The notes under the pieces were generated by a model. The model saw only the letters and a list, made by a program, of their open reading frames with translations. It was not told where the DNA came from and did not search any database. From Pontibacter litorisediminis (lineage in GTDB: Bacteria > Bacteroidota > Bacteroidia > Cytophagales > Hymenobacteraceae): a DNA stretch of 64,000 bases. The DNA is taken from assembly GCF_029360645.1 (NCBI RefSeq), contig NZ_JARDUA010000008.1, positions 62,001 through 126,000 of the forward strand, written 5' to 3'. Shown piece after piece: positions 26,446-41,177 of this stretch. Within the stretch, counting starts at the first letter, position 1, and the number at the start of each line of letters is the position of its first letter. The position numbers and the translations under genes are program-made.

Positions 26446-27954
26446 ATGAAAAATCATTTATACCGATACCTGATGTTGGCCTCGCTTTCCTGCCTGGCCA
26501 TGGGCTGCAGCGACGATTTGCTGGATGAGTTCCCGAAGGACAAGCTCAGCTCCGAGAAGTTCTGGACAAATCCCGAGGATGCTGAGAGCAGCCTGGTTGT
26601 GGCGTATGAGCGCCTGAACCTGGGCTTTTGGGCCCACACGGAGGTGGCCTTTGTGGTGGAGAACTTTCGCTCTGACTTTGTGCAGGCCGGGAGTGACGTG
26701 ATTGCCAATTACCCCGACCAGGAGGCGTTTGACTCCTATCGGGTTACCAGTAGTAACGGGCGCCTCGAAGACTATTGGAACCGGCAGTACCGGGGCATCT
26801 CGGCGGCCAACCTGGTCATTCACCACGTAGGTGCGATGACAGAGGAGCAGATAAGCTCTGACCAGAAGAACAAGATCGTGGCACAGGCCAGGTTCCTGAG
26901 AGGGCTCTACCACATGCGCCTGCTGATGAATTGGGAAAGAATCGTGCTGTTCGACTTTTTGCCGGAAGGGGCAGATGAGTTGCTACAGCCACTCTCCGAG
27001 CGAGAGGTTGTTTGGGCAGCCATCGAGAAGGATTTTACCGAAGCAGCCGAACATTTGCCCGACACCTGGGACGCCAACAACAAAGGCCGTGCGACCAAAG
27101 GCGCTGCGTTGAGTTTCCTGGGAAAGGCCTATCTGGAGCAGCATAAGTGGGCCGATGCGGAACGTGCTTTGAAAGCTGTGGTTGACCTGGGGGTATACCG
27201 GCTGGAGCCCGATTTTGCCTCTCTGTTTGATGGCTCAAATGAGCTGAACAGCGAGTCTATTTTTGAGATTGCCTTTACGGACAAGGAAGTGGCGGGCAGC
27301 GCCGTGGAGTACGCGGGCATCTATAACATTGCCACCACCGAGATGGGCGGCTGGGAGGCCATGCTGCCTACACAAGCCCTTCTCAACGAGATGAAGAGAG
27401 AGGGAAAGGTATCGTCAAAAGGAAAGTATGATGCCCGTCTATACGGTACCCTTTTCTTCGATGATCCGGATGTCAACATCTATGGTTATACGTATGAGGA
27501 GGTGTTTGGCGAGGGTAACACCAAAATTGCCTGGAAGAAATACCTGTTCCGCAACATAGCCCCCTGGGAGGCCCCTCGCAGGTATAGGTCTAACATCAAC
27601 AATGTGCTGATGCGTTATGCGGACGTGCTGCTCATGTATGCTGAGGCGCTGAATGAGCAGGGGAAAACAGGCGAGGCAAAGCTATACATCGACCAGGTGC
27701 GGGCCCGCGCTGAGATGCCTGCTACCACGGCCACGTCGCAGCCCCAACTGCGGGCCCAGATCATGCACGAGCGGGCCGTGGAGTTCGCACTGGAAGGGCA
27801 TCGGTTTTACGACCTGCGCCGCTGGGGCGATGAGGTGATGGCCGACGCAATTCGCAGCAGCGCCTCCAGGGGGCACCAAGGCTTCAGTGTGGCGGAGGAC
27901 AAGTTCCTGCCAATCCCATCCTCCGAAAAAGCCAACAATCCAAAGATTCAGTAG
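26446..27954 (+). CDS. SusD/RagB-family glycan-binding lipoprotein
   Basis: The 502-residue protein has a lipoprotein signal (LMLASLSCLAMGC, Cys near 21) and the SusD fold: an N-terminal TPR-like part (AQARFLRGLYHMRLL) and a C-terminal region with YADVLLMYAEALNEQG and ERAVEFALEGHRFYDLRRWG. The end reads FLPIPSSEKANNPKIQ and then stops at TAG. The family normally continues N-P-x-x-x-Q-N-P-G-Y, so the last few residues seem lost. It starts 5 bp after susC and forms the lid of the transporter. Confidence 0.94.
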   Translation: MKNHLYRYLMLASLSCLAMGCSDDLLDEFPKDKLSSEKFWTNPEDAESSLVVAYERLNLGFWAHTEVAFVVENFRSDFVQAGSDVIANYPDQEAFDSYRVTSSNGRLEDYWNRQYRGISAANLVIHHVGAMTEEQISSDQKNKIVAQARFLRGLYHMRLLMNWERIVLFDFLPEGADELLQPLSEREVVWAAIEKDFTEAAEHLPDTWDANNKGRATKGAALSFLGKAYLEQHKWADAERALKAVVDLGVYRLEPDFASLFDGSNELNSESIFEIAFTDKEVAGSAVEYAGIYNIATTEMGGWEAMLPTQALLNEMKREGKVSSKGKYDARLYGTLFFDDPDVNIYGYTYEEVFGEGNTKIAWKKYLFRNIAPWEAPRRYRSNINNVLMRYADVLLMYAEALNEQGKTGEAKLYIDQVRARAEMPATTATSQPQLRAQIMHERAVEFALEGHRFYDLRRWGDEVMADAIRSSASRGHQGFSVAEDKFLPIPSSEKANNPKIQ

Positions 27955-27966
27955 CAGGGCATCTAA

Positions 27967-28006
27967 GGGTACACCGCACTATCTGTTCCGGTAGTGCGGT
28001 GTACCC
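27967..28006 (+). promoter_or_regulatory. Perfect 15-bp stem-loop between susD and the glycosidase gene
   Basis: Arms gggtacaccgcacta (27967-27981) and tagtgcggtgtaccc (27992-28006) are exact inverted copies around a 10-nt loop. The downstream sequence gcatgtccgg has no T-run. In sus-type operons such stems after susCD can stabilise the upstream mRNA and lower expression of the enzyme genes; that role here is inferred. Confidence 0.75.
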
Positions 28007-28033
28007 GCATGTCCGGCAGTTAACTACTTCGTG

Positions 28034-33171
<5,138 letters not shown>

Positions 33172-33178
33172 GCCACCT

Positions 33179-34132
33179 ATGAAGTATAAACTGGTGCAGG
33201 AAGCACTGCAGGCGTATGGCTTGGACGCGGTTTCCTTTACGGAACTGGCCTCAGGCTATGCCAACGTCAACTACAAGGTATGGACGTCCACCGGGCCGGT
33301 GCTGCTGCGCCTGTGCCGGCAGCAACCGCTGGAATTGCTTGCGTATGAGGCACTACTTATGCAACAGCTTCGGCAGCTCGGTTTTCCCACCGCTTACCCT
33401 ATTCCTCGGCGGGACGGGGCGTATGTCACCCAGGTGGGAGAGGAGAACATCATGCTCTACGATTTTGTGCAGGGGCAGGAGCCGGAAGTGAATCCGGCAA
33501 CGGCTGCTGAAATAGGGGAGGCGGTAGGCAAGCTCAGCACCCTGCAGGCGGGGCCGGAGTTGCAGAAGAAGAACGCTGTGCATATCCTTCACTGCCAGCG
33601 GTTGATCACAGAATTCAGCCAGGCCGCGAACCAGTATCCGGATATTTTCAGCTACTTTGAGGAGCAGACCGCCTATCTCGAGCCACTCCTGTCAAGGCCG
33701 CTACCCACGGGCGTCATTCACGGCGATGTGTTCCCGAACAACACGCTGTTTTCAGGTAATAAGTTGCTGGCCATCATTGACTTTGAAGAGGCCTGTACCG
33801 ACCATCTGCTCATGGACGTGGGCATGAGCATGAACGGTTTCTGCTTTGTAGACAACCGGCTGGACATGGAGCTGGCGGAAAGCTTTCTGGCTGCCTATAC
33901 CTGCCAACGACCGCTGCAGGAGGAGGAGTGGGCGTTGTTGCCCGTATACCTGCAGTGGGGGGCACACGGCATGCTCTCATGGCATCTGCGCAACAACCTG
34001 CTCTACCACGAAAAACCCCATCAGCTAGTGCGGGTGCGGGAGCTGATGGAACGTACTATTCGGCTCCGCCATACAGAGGACAGGATTTTAAAGGACATGA
34101 CAACATTAGCCAAACAGCAGACATGGAAATAG
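33179..34132 (+). CDS. APH-fold kinase (homoserine kinase II/aminoglycoside phosphotransferase family)
   Basis: The 317-residue protein starts at ATG 33179, 7 bp after the beta-galactosidase stop. Residues near 20-45 form the kinase N-lobe (FTELASGYANVNYKVW). The catalytic loop is GVIHGDVFPNNTLF and the metal-binding Asp is in AIIDFEEAC. The N-terminus resembles ThrB2-type homoserine kinases, but choline and N-acetylhexosamine kinases share the fold. Its place in a sugar operon would fit a sugar kinase, while the overlapping lysA-like gene would fit amino acid metabolism. The substrate cannot be settled here. Confidence 0.8.
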   Translation: MKYKLVQEALQAYGLDAVSFTELASGYANVNYKVWTSTGPVLLRLCRQQPLELLAYEALLMQQLRQLGFPTAYPIPRRDGAYVTQVGEENIMLYDFVQGQEPEVNPATAAEIGEAVGKLSTLQAGPELQKKNAVHILHCQRLITEFSQAANQYPDIFSYFEEQTAYLEPLLSRPLPTGVIHGDVFPNNTLFSGNKLLAIIDFEEACTDHLLMDVGMSMNGFCFVDNRLDMELAESFLAAYTCQRPLQEEEWALLPVYLQWGAHGMLSWHLRNNLLYHEKPHQLVRVRELMERTIRLRHTEDRILKDMTTLAKQQTWK

Positions 34133-35361
34133 CAAACAACGAGTATAAAATTCAGGAAGTCCCGCTAACGGAGCTGCGGGAGCGGTTCGGCACACCGCTA
34201 TATGTGTATGATGCGGAGCACATCCGCGAGCAGATCAGAAAGTTCCGTGAAGGCTTCAGCACTGTAGACCTGCGCATTAAGTATGCCTGTAAGGCACTCA
34301 CCAACATCAATATCCTCAAGCTGATGCTCCGGGAGGGCTTAGGATTGGACACGGTGTCGTTACCAGAAGTAAAGATGGGGGTGCATGTGGGCTTCAAACC
34401 GCAGGAAATCGTTTTCACCCCCAACGCGGTGGATTTCTCGGAGATAGAGGAAGCCATTGCGCTGGGTGTGAAGATCAATATTGAGAACCTGTCGAACCTG
34501 GAAAAGTTGGGCCGCAAGTATGGCGGCAGCGTACCGGTCTGCATCCGCCTGAACCCTCACATTGCCACACAGGCCAACTCCGAGAAGGTAGACTGGTGGC
34601 ACAAGCAATCCAAGTTCGGTATCTCCATCGACCAGGTAAGCGACGTGAAGGCGCTGGAAGAGAAGTATAACCTGCACATCGACGGCATTCACATTCACTC
34701 CAGTTCGGTAATTATGAGCCCGGAGATCTTTATCAACGGCGCCAAAGCGGTGTTTGACATCGCCCTGCAGTTCCGTAACCTTGACTTCATTGATTTTGGC
34801 GGGGGCATCAAGGTGGATGTGGGCGACGGCAGTCCGGTGATTGACGTGGTAGCGCTGGGCAGGCAACTGGACGTCGTGTTCTCCGAATTTTGCGGCAAGT
34901 ATGGCCGCCGGCTCCAGCTGTGGTTTGAGCCGGGCCGTTACCTGGTAGGCAACGCGGGCACGCTGCTGACGACCTGCGTGCTGCGCAAGCGCAACGGCGG
35001 CACCGAGTTCGTGGGACTGGACACGGGCTTTAACCACCTGATTCGCCCGATGTTCTACAATGCCTATCATGAAATAGTAAATGCTTCTAACCCGGCAGGT
35101 CCTGCGGAGACTTACACTGTGGTGGGCAATATCTGCGAGATAGACAACTTTGCCGTGGATAGGGAACTGCATCAGGTGCGGGAGGGGGATCTGATCGCCA
35201 TCCGGAGCGCCGGCGCCTATGGCTATTGCATGGCCTCTACCTATAACTCCCGCTACCGCCCCGCCGAGGTTCTGGTGGTAAACGGCGTGGCAAAGCTTAT
35301 TCGGAAGCGTGACACGTATGAGGATTTACTTCGCAACCAGGTTAAAGTAGAGCTTGACTAA
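34123..35361 (+). CDS. lysA: LysA-like PLP-dependent decarboxylase
   Basis: The start is ATG 34123 (MEIANNEYKIQEV), overlapping the kinase by 10 bp, which gives 412 residues. The alanine-racemase-like barrel has the PLP lysine in KYACKALTN, HIHSSSVI and the phosphate-binding DFGGGIKVD. The C-terminal barrel has EPGRYLVGNAG, NICEIDNF and GAYGYCMASTYNSRYRP. Bacteroidota DAP decarboxylases usually have G-H-I-D-S-K-F-G-I at the specificity loop; here the sequence is WWHKQSKFGIS, so the substrate may differ from meso-diaminopimelate. Its 3' half is duplicated at 41.4-42.0 kb. Confidence 0.85.
   Translation: MEIANNEYKIQEVPLTELRERFGTPLYVYDAEHIREQIRKFREGFSTVDLRIKYACKALTNINILKLMLREGLGLDTVSLPEVKMGVHVGFKPQEIVFTPNAVDFSEIEEAIALGVKINIENLSNLEKLGRKYGGSVPVCIRLNPHIATQANSEKVDWWHKQSKFGISIDQVSDVKALEEKYNLHIDGIHIHSSSVIMSPEIFINGAKAVFDIALQFRNLDFIDFGGGIKVDVGDGSPVIDVVALGRQLDVVFSEFCGKYGRRLQLWFEPGRYLVGNAGTLLTTCVLRKRNGGTEFVGLDTGFNHLIRPMFYNAYHEIVNASNPAGPAETYTVVGNICEIDNFAVDRELHQVREGDLIAIRSAGAYGYCMASTYNSRYRPAEVLVVNGVAKLIRKRDTYEDLLRNQVKVELD
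34621..35259 (+). repeat. Copy A of a 639-bp direct repeat inside lysA
   Basis: This segment recurs at 41403-42041 in the same orientation, offset 6782 bp, with only three base differences that I could find. Identity ends abruptly at 35259/42041. Confidence 0.92.
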
Positions 35362-36490
35362 AGAAGGTGAGTGTAGGTTAACCTTGCATGGGTCTGGAGC
35401 TGGTGCAGCAGGCCAGGCAAGGTGGACTGCTGAACTGCATTTCATGGAACATCATGGTGTAGTTCCCGTCCCGCTCAAATGCTGCCCCGCCAGGCTCCTG
35501 CCAAAGCACGTCAGGGCCTGCGTTTTAAAGGAATAACCAGGGGCTTTTCCAGCAGGAAAGGCTGCTGCTCTACTATCTTACCATTCGGTTCAAAATACCT
35601 CTGTGCCGCTTGCTCTCCTCCACCTGCGTGGCACTTTTTTGATGCCGATGGGGTAAGATGGTAAGCTCTCTTTCAATGATGCGCAGGCGCAGGAAGTTCT
35701 TGTGGTCCTGGTGGCGGAGGGCAGAAAAGTTACTTCCTTCAAAGAGTCCACGACAGCCTGGCTGCTGGCGCAGCATGAGGCGGAGGCCCGCTACCATGCC
35801 ACGCCCTCCCAGATGCTCGGACTGAGTAACCGCAGAGGGGGCACCGCGGCGGGCAAAGGCGTTCCTCCAGTGCATGGCCCGGGTGCTCGCACTCAAATGC
35901 TCGCCCTGAAGATCCTTACCAGGTTTCAGACAAGGCTATCCTTCCTGGAGGGGAGGAGCTCCCAAAGCATTCTGAAGGCGGAGGAATGGTTGCTACGGTT
36001 CTGCTAAAGCGGCGACTCGGGCTGTATGGCGGCGCTTCGCAAGGTGCTGGCAAACCGGATTACCCGGAACCCTTGTCAGCCTGTGAGGCTGCTGCGGTCA
36101 ATCCCGTCTGTTAAGCTCAGAAGCAATAACCTGCACATCCTCTATGCCTAGGGGCTTGTGAATGAAGCCGTGCACAAGCACGTAGTTACGGCTTTTTCAG
36201 TGTCTGACGGGCCGAGCGTGGAAGGCTTACAGCTGCGGCTGGCGAGTCTTTTTTCCGGCCTTGCTTCCAGGGGAAGATGGCCCTGCGTTGCATAGGTGTC
36301 CCGGCACAGCGGAGTCTTCTTCCTGCCATTAGAAGTAAAGCAGCCTGTCGGTTTTCCAAATATCGGTTTCCACGCACAGGGGACACAGAAGGGGGAAAGA
36401 TAAAATATATGGTTAAACTTTAATATAATAATATAATTATATACTTTCGCCCCGCAACAATAAAAGGGACTGCTTCGCCAGCCCACCTGC
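35362..36490. other. 1.1-kb stretch without a convincing gene
   Basis: Short frames on both strands (for example 35573-35896 minus and 35702-36007 plus) overlap one another and none has family resemblance. The stretch aggggcttttccagcaggaaa near 35543-35563 recurs almost unchanged near 7760-7780 at the end of the barrel gene. The AT-rich last 90 bp probably hold the promoter of the lipoprotein gene at 36518. The region looks like gene debris. Confidence 0.45.
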
Positions 36491-36517
36491 TTGAAAACAA
36501 ATTTTAATAACTACATA

Positions 36518-38125
36518 ATGCTAACAAGAAAGCTTACGGCCATGGCACTTTGTTGCCTGGTCTTGTTCTCCGGCTGCGACAAGGACGACAGCAGCGCGGA
36601 GGTGGAGCAGCTCGAGAAGGAGCTAATCGCTGAGAAGGGTAAAACAGTCGTGGACCTGAGGAAAGAGGGTGACAACCTTGTCATCGTCTACAGCAACGGA
36701 ACGACCTCCACGGTGCCCTACACCGACGCTATGAAGGGTAACCTCGGCGCGGCAAAGGACGGGGTGGGCATCCAGAGCATCACCTACAACGGGGAAACCG
36801 GTATCCTAACCATCACCCTGACCAACGGGGAATCATCTGAGTTTAAAATCACCACCACAGACACAGAGTGGGACGCCGTACTAGTGGGGGACACCAACGG
36901 CAGCCTGTTCATCACCGAGGCACTATTGGGATCTGTGCCGCTAATCAAGGCCGAGTACGATGATGCCTACCAGCTGACCTACCTGGAGAGCAACCAAGCG
37001 GTGGATATGCAGACGCGCAAGGCATACGATCTGACAAAAAGCTATGCGAGCGGTGCTTTAGACAAGTACACCATTAATAAGTATGCGACAAGGGATAGAA
37101 CTAATGAAAGCGTCTCCGAATATGTAAGACACCTTTACGAGTCAGAGGTGACGTTCACGGAAAGCAAAGGCTATACCTTTAGGGAATCGAATGGGGATGG
37201 GACCTTCGCTTTCTTTGTACAGAATGGGGAAAGAGAAGGGCAGTACCGTTATTCAAAGTATGCTAAATGCATATCTATTCCCTCAAGCAATGCCGAATAT
37301 GATCAATACAGCATAATTAAGAAAATCAACGATTCTGAGTACTACTATTATTATCACGTATACACATCCTCTACAGAAAGAGTCTATGCTATTGAGTTCT
37401 TAGTGACGGTACTACCCGAGGTTGCTGCTGGCGATTTAAGATCCACAGTGGTTGTTGATACTGAAACAGATGCGCAGGGCCGGGTTACCAAAAGCTATGA
37501 GGCTAATAGTGAGGGGGCTCTTCCAAGCAAGTATATCAGCTACGAGTATAACGCGGCAGGCTTGGTGAAGACGACAAAGACCTACTTTAAGAATGCACAG
37601 GGGAATTGGAGCGCTGCGGGGGAAGTAGAGGCCTATAACTATAACACAGACAATAAACTGACTTCAGTAAGTCGTACTTTTTTAGATGGCACCACAAGAG
37701 AAGTACAGAAGGCGGTGTATGACAATAACGGGAACCCAACGGCAGTTTGGGCATGGCAACCTGCAGTGTATGACCATGGCTGGAGGCTAGATGCTCCAAC
37801 CGGGGAGTGGGTGCCAACATCTAAACTTATCCGTGAGGCAGGCTTGCACAAAGTGGCTGATATTGAGTATGAGCTTGCCTACAAGAACTTCCTGGGCAAT
37901 ACCATCACAGCGCTGGTGCCGGAATTGGAAGGTTACAGAGTGGTAAACGCTATCAAGCGTGTTACTGTGCCAAACTCCTACACCTTCGCAAACATAGAGT
38001 ACAAAGACTTCAACGAGAACGGCTATCCGCGCCGGATGAAGATGGACGCCTCTTACATCGAGTCAGATGATACTTTCAGTATAAACTACGAGGTTGTGCT
38101 CAACTATAAGGTGAAGAGCAACTAG
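36518..38125 (+). CDS. Large lipoprotein with short coiled coil and YD-like repeats
   Basis: I prefer ATG 36518 because MLTRKLTAMALCCLVLFSGC then forms a standard lipoprotein signal with Cys 20; an ATG at 36491 gives nine more residues. A charged coiled coil (VEQLEKELIAEKGK) and a beta region (LVIVYSNGTTSTVPYTDAM) follow. The last 250 residues have YEYNAAGLVKTTKTYFKNAQ and YNYNTDNKLTSVSRTF units similar to YD-type strands. I recognise no family. It is probably surface-exposed. A strong terminator follows. Confidence 0.7.
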   Translation: MLTRKLTAMALCCLVLFSGCDKDDSSAEVEQLEKELIAEKGKTVVDLRKEGDNLVIVYSNGTTSTVPYTDAMKGNLGAAKDGVGIQSITYNGETGILTITLTNGESSEFKITTTDTEWDAVLVGDTNGSLFITEALLGSVPLIKAEYDDAYQLTYLESNQAVDMQTRKAYDLTKSYASGALDKYTINKYATRDRTNESVSEYVRHLYESEVTFTESKGYTFRESNGDGTFAFFVQNGEREGQYRYSKYAKCISIPSSNAEYDQYSIIKKINDSEYYYYYHVYTSSTERVYAIEFLVTVLPEVAAGDLRSTVVVDTETDAQGRVTKSYEANSEGALPSKYISYEYNAAGLVKTTKTYFKNAQGNWSAAGEVEAYNYNTDNKLTSVSRTFLDGTTREVQKAVYDNNGNPTAVWAWQPAVYDHGWRLDAPTGEWVPTSKLIREAGLHKVADIEYELAYKNFLGNTITALVPELEGYRVVNAIKRVTVPNSYTFANIEYKDFNENGYPRRMKMDASYIESDDTFSINYEVVLNYKVKSN

Positions 38126-38139
38126 CAAGCATTTAAGAT

Positions 38140-38170
38140 GCCCCCTGCTACATATGGCAGGGGGCTTTTG
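38140..38170 (+). terminator. Rho-independent terminator after lipoprotein gene
   Basis: Stem gccccctgc / gcagggggc encloses tacatatg and is followed by ttttgctgtt, 15 bp after the lipoprotein stop and just before the TonB receptor start at 38176. The receptor is therefore likely read by partial read-through or from a promoter inside the upstream gene. Confidence 0.85.
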
Positions 38171-38175
38171 CTGTT

Positions 38176-40407
38176 ATGAGGGGTTCAGTACTACTTTTAC
38201 TGTTTTTACTCTCTCCTTCTTGGCTGCTGGCACAGGTGGAGGGCACTGTGTTGGATGCAGACACCAGGCTACCGGTGGCAGAGGTCGTTATCAGCACCCC
38301 GTCCGCTCATGCGGTCAGCGATGGGAGGGGGCGCTTCTTTCTGCCTGCTGACACTTCAAGCGACAGTCTCCTTCTGCTTCGCCTGAGCCACACCCGCTAC
38401 CGGGACACCACTATGCTGGTAAGGGGCAGGATGCCACTCAGCCTTTACCTGAAGCGGAGCAGCATTAGCCTGGCAGAGGTGGAAATCACCGCCCCCGTAT
38501 CCTCCGGCACCGAGACAGCAAAGCTTTCCCGGGAAGACCTAGAAGCCATAGGCAAGCCTTTGGGGGAGGCGGACCTGGTACGGGCCCTGCAGTACAGGCC
38601 GGGCGTGCTCCAGACGGGCGAGATGCAGTCGGGTCTCTTTGTGCGCGGCGGCACAAACGCCCACACGGCTATGCTCGTGCAGGGCGTTCCTGTCTTCAAC
38701 CCGGCCCACCTCATGGGCATCAACAACTCCTTGGACCCGGACGCCTATGAATCCGTTTCCCTTGCCTCGGGCGGGTTCGCCGCGAGCGAGGGCGGCTGGC
38801 TGTCTGCTTACCTGCAGGCAGCGCCCCGCGCCAGGGAGGTGTCCACCCGGCAGCTGAAGGTAGGAACCGGGGTGCTGAGCTCGGAACTGAGCTACCAGCA
38901 GCACCTGTCCAGGTACAAGACCCATGTATTCGCGAAGGCCAAGTCCTCTTATTACCAACTTCTGGCAAAAGCCTATGAGCAGCTCCATAGTGAAGAGGGA
39001 CAGGACAACCCGCTGCCGGACTACGCCTTCCAGGACGTGAACCTGCAGGTCTATAAGGCCCTGCCGAAGGGAAGCCTCTCGGTGGCGGCATTTGCGAGCC
39101 GGGACAGCTACGATGGCACCACGGACCGCTTCTCATTGGCCTCCGAATGGGGCAACCGCCTCCTCTCCGCACGCTGGAAGCACCGCTTTGGCCCTGCTTG
39201 GCTGGAACTCACGCAAGGGTACAGCCGCTACGCATTTTCCATGGAGCACCGGCGCCAGGAGACACGGCTACTGGACCAAGCCACCTCCGGGCATTTCTCC
39301 AAGCTCTTGCTGGGCATGCCCCTAGGCAAAACAGGCTTCGTGGAGGCGGGTGCCTTCCTGCAGCACCTGCAGACCGAGATGGCGTCTACCCAGCAGGACA
39401 GGGAGGGACGCCTGCTACAGGAAAGCAATTTCAGTGAGAAGCTGCCCCTCCTTGGCGCCTTCGCCCAGGCGCAGGCCACATCGGATAAGTTCACCTACTC
39501 TGCCGGGACACGCCTGTACAGGCATAACGGGATTATGCTGCCAGCCCCGCGGCTGAAGGCGGAGGTGACGGAAGATAACTGGTCAGGTAGCCTCTACTAC
39601 GACCGCACCTTCCAGTTCCACCACCAGGTGAACGTGCTGGGCATCCACATGCCCTTCGACTTCTTCCGCTTCGCCTCCGGCAGGCTGCCTGTGCAGCGCT
39701 CGGACCAGGTAGGGCTATCGGTAAGCAGGCCCGTGAAGCAATATAACCTGGCTGCCGGGGTGTATCACCGCTGGCTCCAGGGGCAGCTCCACTATGCCAA
39801 CGCCTCGGAGCTGCTCTCAGACTTTACTGCCTCCTTCGAGCCTCATGTAGGCCGTGCCTATGGCGCGGAACTGGAGCTGCAGGCCCAGTGGTCCCGCCTG
39901 GCGCTGACGGCGAGCTACACTATGGCCTACAGCAGGCTGGCGCTGGAGGGGGAGAACGGCCGGAGGGAGTGGGTGTACCCCGTGCAAGATGTGCGGCACC
40001 AACTCTCCACCACGGCTCAGTACATGTTCAACGAGCGCTGGCAGCTGTCGGGGCAGTGGTTCATGCAGACGGGCAGCCCCTATACCTTCCCGGTGGGCAT
40101 CATCCCGGCGCAAGGCATGACGCCCGGGGAGGCGCCGAGAATACTGCCTGCATTTGGGGAGTTTAACAACGTCCGCACTCCTGTGCGGCACAGGCTAGAC
40201 TTGGGTGTTACTTACAAAAAGCGCCATGCCAGCCGCACCTCAGAGTGGAACGTGGGAATCTACAATGCCTACAACCGTGCTAATCCATACTTTCTGTACT
40301 TCGACGTGGTGCGCCAAGAGGACGGCACAGGCCGGATCGTTTCCAGGCAGCGGTCGCTGCTTCCCTTCACCCCAACACTTCGCTACACATGCACATTCGA
40401 CCTTTAG
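38176..40407 (+). CDS. TonB-dependent receptor with carboxypeptidase-like N-domain
   Basis: The 743-residue protein has a signal peptide (MRGSVLLLLFLLSPSWLLAQ), a carboxypeptidase-like beta-sandwich (VEGTVLDADTRLPVAEVVIS), a TonB-box-like SLAEVEITAP, a plug (LFVRGGTNAHTAMLVQGVPV) and a barrel of about 550 residues ending with FTPTLRYTCTFDL. It has no STN domain and is shorter than SusC proteins. It overlaps the next gene by 19 bp; receptor plus DUF4249 lipoprotein is a recurrent pair in Bacteroidota, thought to work like SusC/SusD for unknown ligands. Confidence 0.92.
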   Translation: MRGSVLLLLFLLSPSWLLAQVEGTVLDADTRLPVAEVVISTPSAHAVSDGRGRFFLPADTSSDSLLLLRLSHTRYRDTTMLVRGRMPLSLYLKRSSISLAEVEITAPVSSGTETAKLSREDLEAIGKPLGEADLVRALQYRPGVLQTGEMQSGLFVRGGTNAHTAMLVQGVPVFNPAHLMGINNSLDPDAYESVSLASGGFAASEGGWLSAYLQAAPRAREVSTRQLKVGTGVLSSELSYQQHLSRYKTHVFAKAKSSYYQLLAKAYEQLHSEEGQDNPLPDYAFQDVNLQVYKALPKGSLSVAAFASRDSYDGTTDRFSLASEWGNRLLSARWKHRFGPAWLELTQGYSRYAFSMEHRRQETRLLDQATSGHFSKLLLGMPLGKTGFVEAGAFLQHLQTEMASTQQDREGRLLQESNFSEKLPLLGAFAQAQATSDKFTYSAGTRLYRHNGIMLPAPRLKAEVTEDNWSGSLYYDRTFQFHHQVNVLGIHMPFDFFRFASGRLPVQRSDQVGLSVSRPVKQYNLAAGVYHRWLQGQLHYANASELLSDFTASFEPHVGRAYGAELELQAQWSRLALTASYTMAYSRLALEGENGRREWVYPVQDVRHQLSTTAQYMFNERWQLSGQWFMQTGSPYTFPVGIIPAQGMTPGEAPRILPAFGEFNNVRTPVRHRLDLGVTYKKRHASRTSEWNVGIYNAYNRANPYFLYFDVVRQEDGTGRIVSRQRSLLPFTPTLRYTCTFDL

Positions 40408-41177
40408 TATTTGTGATGCTGCTGCTCCTAAGCTCCTGCTCGCTGAAAGAGGAGTCTGAGCTGGTGATGCCCGTGAGCCCGGCCCATCTCTTCGTGGAGG
40501 CCTACCTTTTGCCGGGGGAGCCTCTCCGGCTTAGCCTGATCCGCACCAGTACCTTTCAGGAGGACCTGGCGCTGAAGCTGGTCTGGAACGCGGAGGTGGA
40601 GCTGCTGCTGCCCGACACCACCATACAGTTGCAGAACATCTTTTACAAAGAGAAAGGAAGCGGAAAGCTGGTCAACTACGCCAGCACCTACTTGATGCCA
40701 GTCATGCTTCCGGGAGACTCGGTGCGTCTGCGGATCATTAACGGGGACAAGGCCGACAGGCTCTACGCCGCCACGGAGCCTGTGGAGCAGGTGAAGATTA
40801 CCGGTTGGTCCTTCGACGGCACCCAGATCAGGGTTAGCTGCGAGAACGGTGCCGAGCCTAGGAACCGCTTCTACGGCATCTACCTGGAGTATGAGCAGGA
40901 GGGGAAGACCAAAAGGAAGACAGAGTACTACGACCATTCGCTCTCAGGTGAGGAGGAGCTGACGTTCCGGTTGGACGTTGCTGCCGGTCAGCAACCTTAC
41001 CGCGTGGTTCTTTACCGGGTAACTCAGGCTAACTACTCCTTTCAGCGGGCGCTGCAGCAGGCATCACGTTCGAATGTGGACCCTTTTGAGCCGCCTGTTG
41101 TGCTACCAACAAACGTTCGGGGAGGGCAAGGGGTTTTCACCTATAGCACGCAAGACAGCCTTCTTATAGTACGGTGA
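40389..41177 (+). CDS. DUF4249-family lipoprotein, partner of the TonB receptor
   Basis: The 262-residue protein starts inside the receptor 3' end with a lipoprotein signal (LVFVMLLLLSSC, Cys 17). The pattern HLFVEAYLLPGEPLRLSLIR, beta strands with D-x-V-x-L-R-I, and the ending FEPPVVLPTNVRGGQGVFTY are DUF4249 hallmarks. It probably covers or assists the receptor in substrate binding. A relic with the same head and tail lies at 20579-20703, so this family was once present twice in the region. Confidence 0.85.
   Translation: MHIRPLVFVMLLLLSSCSLKEESELVMPVSPAHLFVEAYLLPGEPLRLSLIRTSTFQEDLALKLVWNAEVELLLPDTTIQLQNIFYKEKGSGKLVNYASTYLMPVMLPGDSVRLRIINGDKADRLYAATEPVEQVKITGWSFDGTQIRVSCENGAEPRNRFYGIYLEYEQEGKTKRKTEYYDHSLSGEEELTFRLDVAAGQQPYRVVLYRVTQANYSFQRALQQASRSNVDPFEPPVVLPTNVRGGQGVFTYSTQDSLLIVR

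Noticed and set aside
33928..34122. N-terminal extension of the lysA frame into the kinase gene
   Set aside because: LysA homology starts at MEIANNEYKIQ (34123); the upstream residues overlap the kinase C-terminus in another frame.
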